Assembly (NCBI GenBank): GCA_028282705.1
Contig: JANQHI010000053.1
Location: 83,030 to 147,029 of the forward strand
Direction of reading: 5' to 3'
Origin: Prolixibacteraceae bacterium
Lineage (GTDB): Bacteria > Bacteroidota > Bacteroidia > Bacteroidales > Prolixibacteraceae
Length of the DNA stretch: 64,000 nucleotides
Shown: in pieces, positions 63,511-64,000 of the stretch
How positions within the stretch are numbered: the first letter of the stretch is position 1
How the letters are laid out: every line of letters starts with the position of its first letter
Position numbers and translations under genes: made by a program
Notes under the pieces: model-generated
The model's input: only the letters and a program-made list of their open reading frames with translations
What the model was told of the DNA's origin: nothing
Databases searched by the model: none

Positions 63511-63729
63511 ATGTTATTGAATAAAAGAATAACCATAGAACCTGGGAAACGGAATGGAAAACCCTGTGTAAGGGGAATGCGAATAACCGTTGGGGATGTG
63601 TTGAGCTACCTTGCATCAGGAATGACTTTTGATGAAATCCTTGATGATTTTCCTTATTTGGAAAAGGAAGATATTCTTGCTTGTTTGAGTTTTGCTGCAA
63701 ATAAAGAACGCATTGAACTTTCTGCCTGA
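63511..63729 (+). CDS. DUF433-family antitoxin
   Basis: This 72-residue DUF433 protein has the family pattern RITIEPGKRNGKPCVRGMRITVGDVLSYLASGMTFDEILDDFPYLEKEDILACLSFA. These proteins are helix-turn-helix-like antitoxins that pair with PIN-like nucleases and usually repress their own operon. It is 70 bp from the broken end of the permease fragment. A TATTTTTG box at 63486-63493 could be its -7 element, with no good -33. Its TGA stop shares one base with the ATG of the next gene (TGATG), the tight coupling expected of a toxin-antitoxin pair. Confidence 0.9.
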   Translation: MLLNKRITIEPGKRNGKPCVRGMRITVGDVLSYLASGMTFDEILDDFPYLEKEDILACLSFAANKERIELSA

Positions 63730-64000
63730 TGAAACTTCTTTTTGACCAAAACCTGTCACCAAAACTTACCACATTTTTCTTAAAAACATTTTCCGGGTCT
63801 AAACACTTACAAGACATCAACCTGGATATTGTTTCAGATTCCCTGGTTTGGGAATATGCGAAAAACAAAGAATTTACCATTGTTACCAAAGACAACGATT
63901 TTAATAACCTTGTTTCCATGTTCGGGTTTCCTCCAAAAGTTATTTGGATACGTCGTGGTAATTGTTCAACAAAAGACATAAAAGAGCTACTCATATCTAA
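63729..64000 (+). CDS. DUF5615 PIN-like toxin, cut by window edge
   Basis: At least 90 residues are visible, starting MKLLFDQNLSPKL, with the first acidic residue of the PIN-like fold in FDQNLS. SLVWEYAKNKEFTIVTKDNDFNN follows, the second acidic cluster, then FPPKVIWIRRGN. This is the Mut7-C/DUF5615 type of PIN-like RNase commonly paired with DUF433 antitoxins. It would cut RNA when free of its partner. The reading frame is still open at 64000; the family is usually about 110-120 residues, so little is missing. Confidence 0.9.
   Translation, partial: MKLLFDQNLSPKLTTFFLKTFSGSKHLQDINLDIVSDSLVWEYAKNKEFTIVTKDNDFNNLVSMFGFPPKVIWIRRGNCSTKDIKELLIS

Noticed and set aside
63227..63994. Open minus-strand frame of 255 codons that includes a permease-like end
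   Set aside because: Only the part up to 63439 is permease; the rest is antisense to the DUF433/DUF5615 pair, which shows clear family motifs and start-stop overlap on the plus strand.
1..64000. tRNA or rRNA genes
   Set aside because: I looked in the gaps for T-loop-type GGTTCGAATCC strings and acceptor stems on both strands and found none.

Overview
The window is a chromosomal segment from a member of the Bacteroidota. The evidence is a fused LpxC/FabZ gene, a GSCFA-domain protein, TAnnTTTG-type -7 promoter boxes (clearest before rimP), mostly weak Shine-Dalgarno sites, many FtsX/MacB-type permeases ending in a common RNPVEALRYE tail, and strongly CpG-poor DNA with short palindromic repeats. 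A rubrerythrin and a Suf Fe-S system suggest an anaerobe or facultative anaerobe exposed to oxygen. I cannot place it below phylum level with confidence.

Layout. 1-8877 (minus strand) is a glycogen/alpha-glucan cluster: branching enzyme, a GSCFA protein, GH133 debranching enzyme, a glycogen-synthase-like glycosyltransferase, a GH57 enzyme and the N-terminal part of a GlgP-type phosphorylase cut by the window edge. 9281-10513 is a Cys/Met-metabolism PLP enzyme preceded by a leader hairpin. 10945-14240 is a two-gene unit for glycoprotein glycans: a PNGase F-family lipoprotein and a GH29 alpha-L-fucosidase. 14248-23754 holds a YdeI-like protein, QueG, and a split suf locus (sufT-sufE; sufS; sufD-sufC-sufB on the minus strand) interrupted by a secreted protein of unknown function and rubrerythrin. 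It also holds three copies of a long palindromic repeat. 23913-29834 holds thiL, then lpxA, lpxC/fabZ, lpxD and an HD-domain phosphohydrolase. 30055-34865 is rimP-nusA-infB. 34934-39182 holds a secreted GH53 galactanase, kbl and gltX.

39300-63439 is the unusual part. It is a 24-kb one-direction array of nine full-length ~800-residue FtsX/MacB-type permeases with only one ABC ATPase, headed by a LolA-like protein and a small carboxypeptidase-regulatory-fold lipoprotein. Relics of further permease ends lie between genes. The permeases fall into two composition classes: CpG-poor like the rest of the window, and CpG-rich. Their last ~110 residues are much more alike than the rest, which suggests repeated import and gene conversion. 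Two members carry, in frame after a TGA-C stop, a 14-codon second copy of the terminal motif. At 63440-64000 a DUF433/PIN-like (DUF5615) toxin-antitoxin pair abuts a truncated permease pseudogene and runs off the window.

No tRNA, rRNA, CRISPR array, transposase or phage gene was seen.
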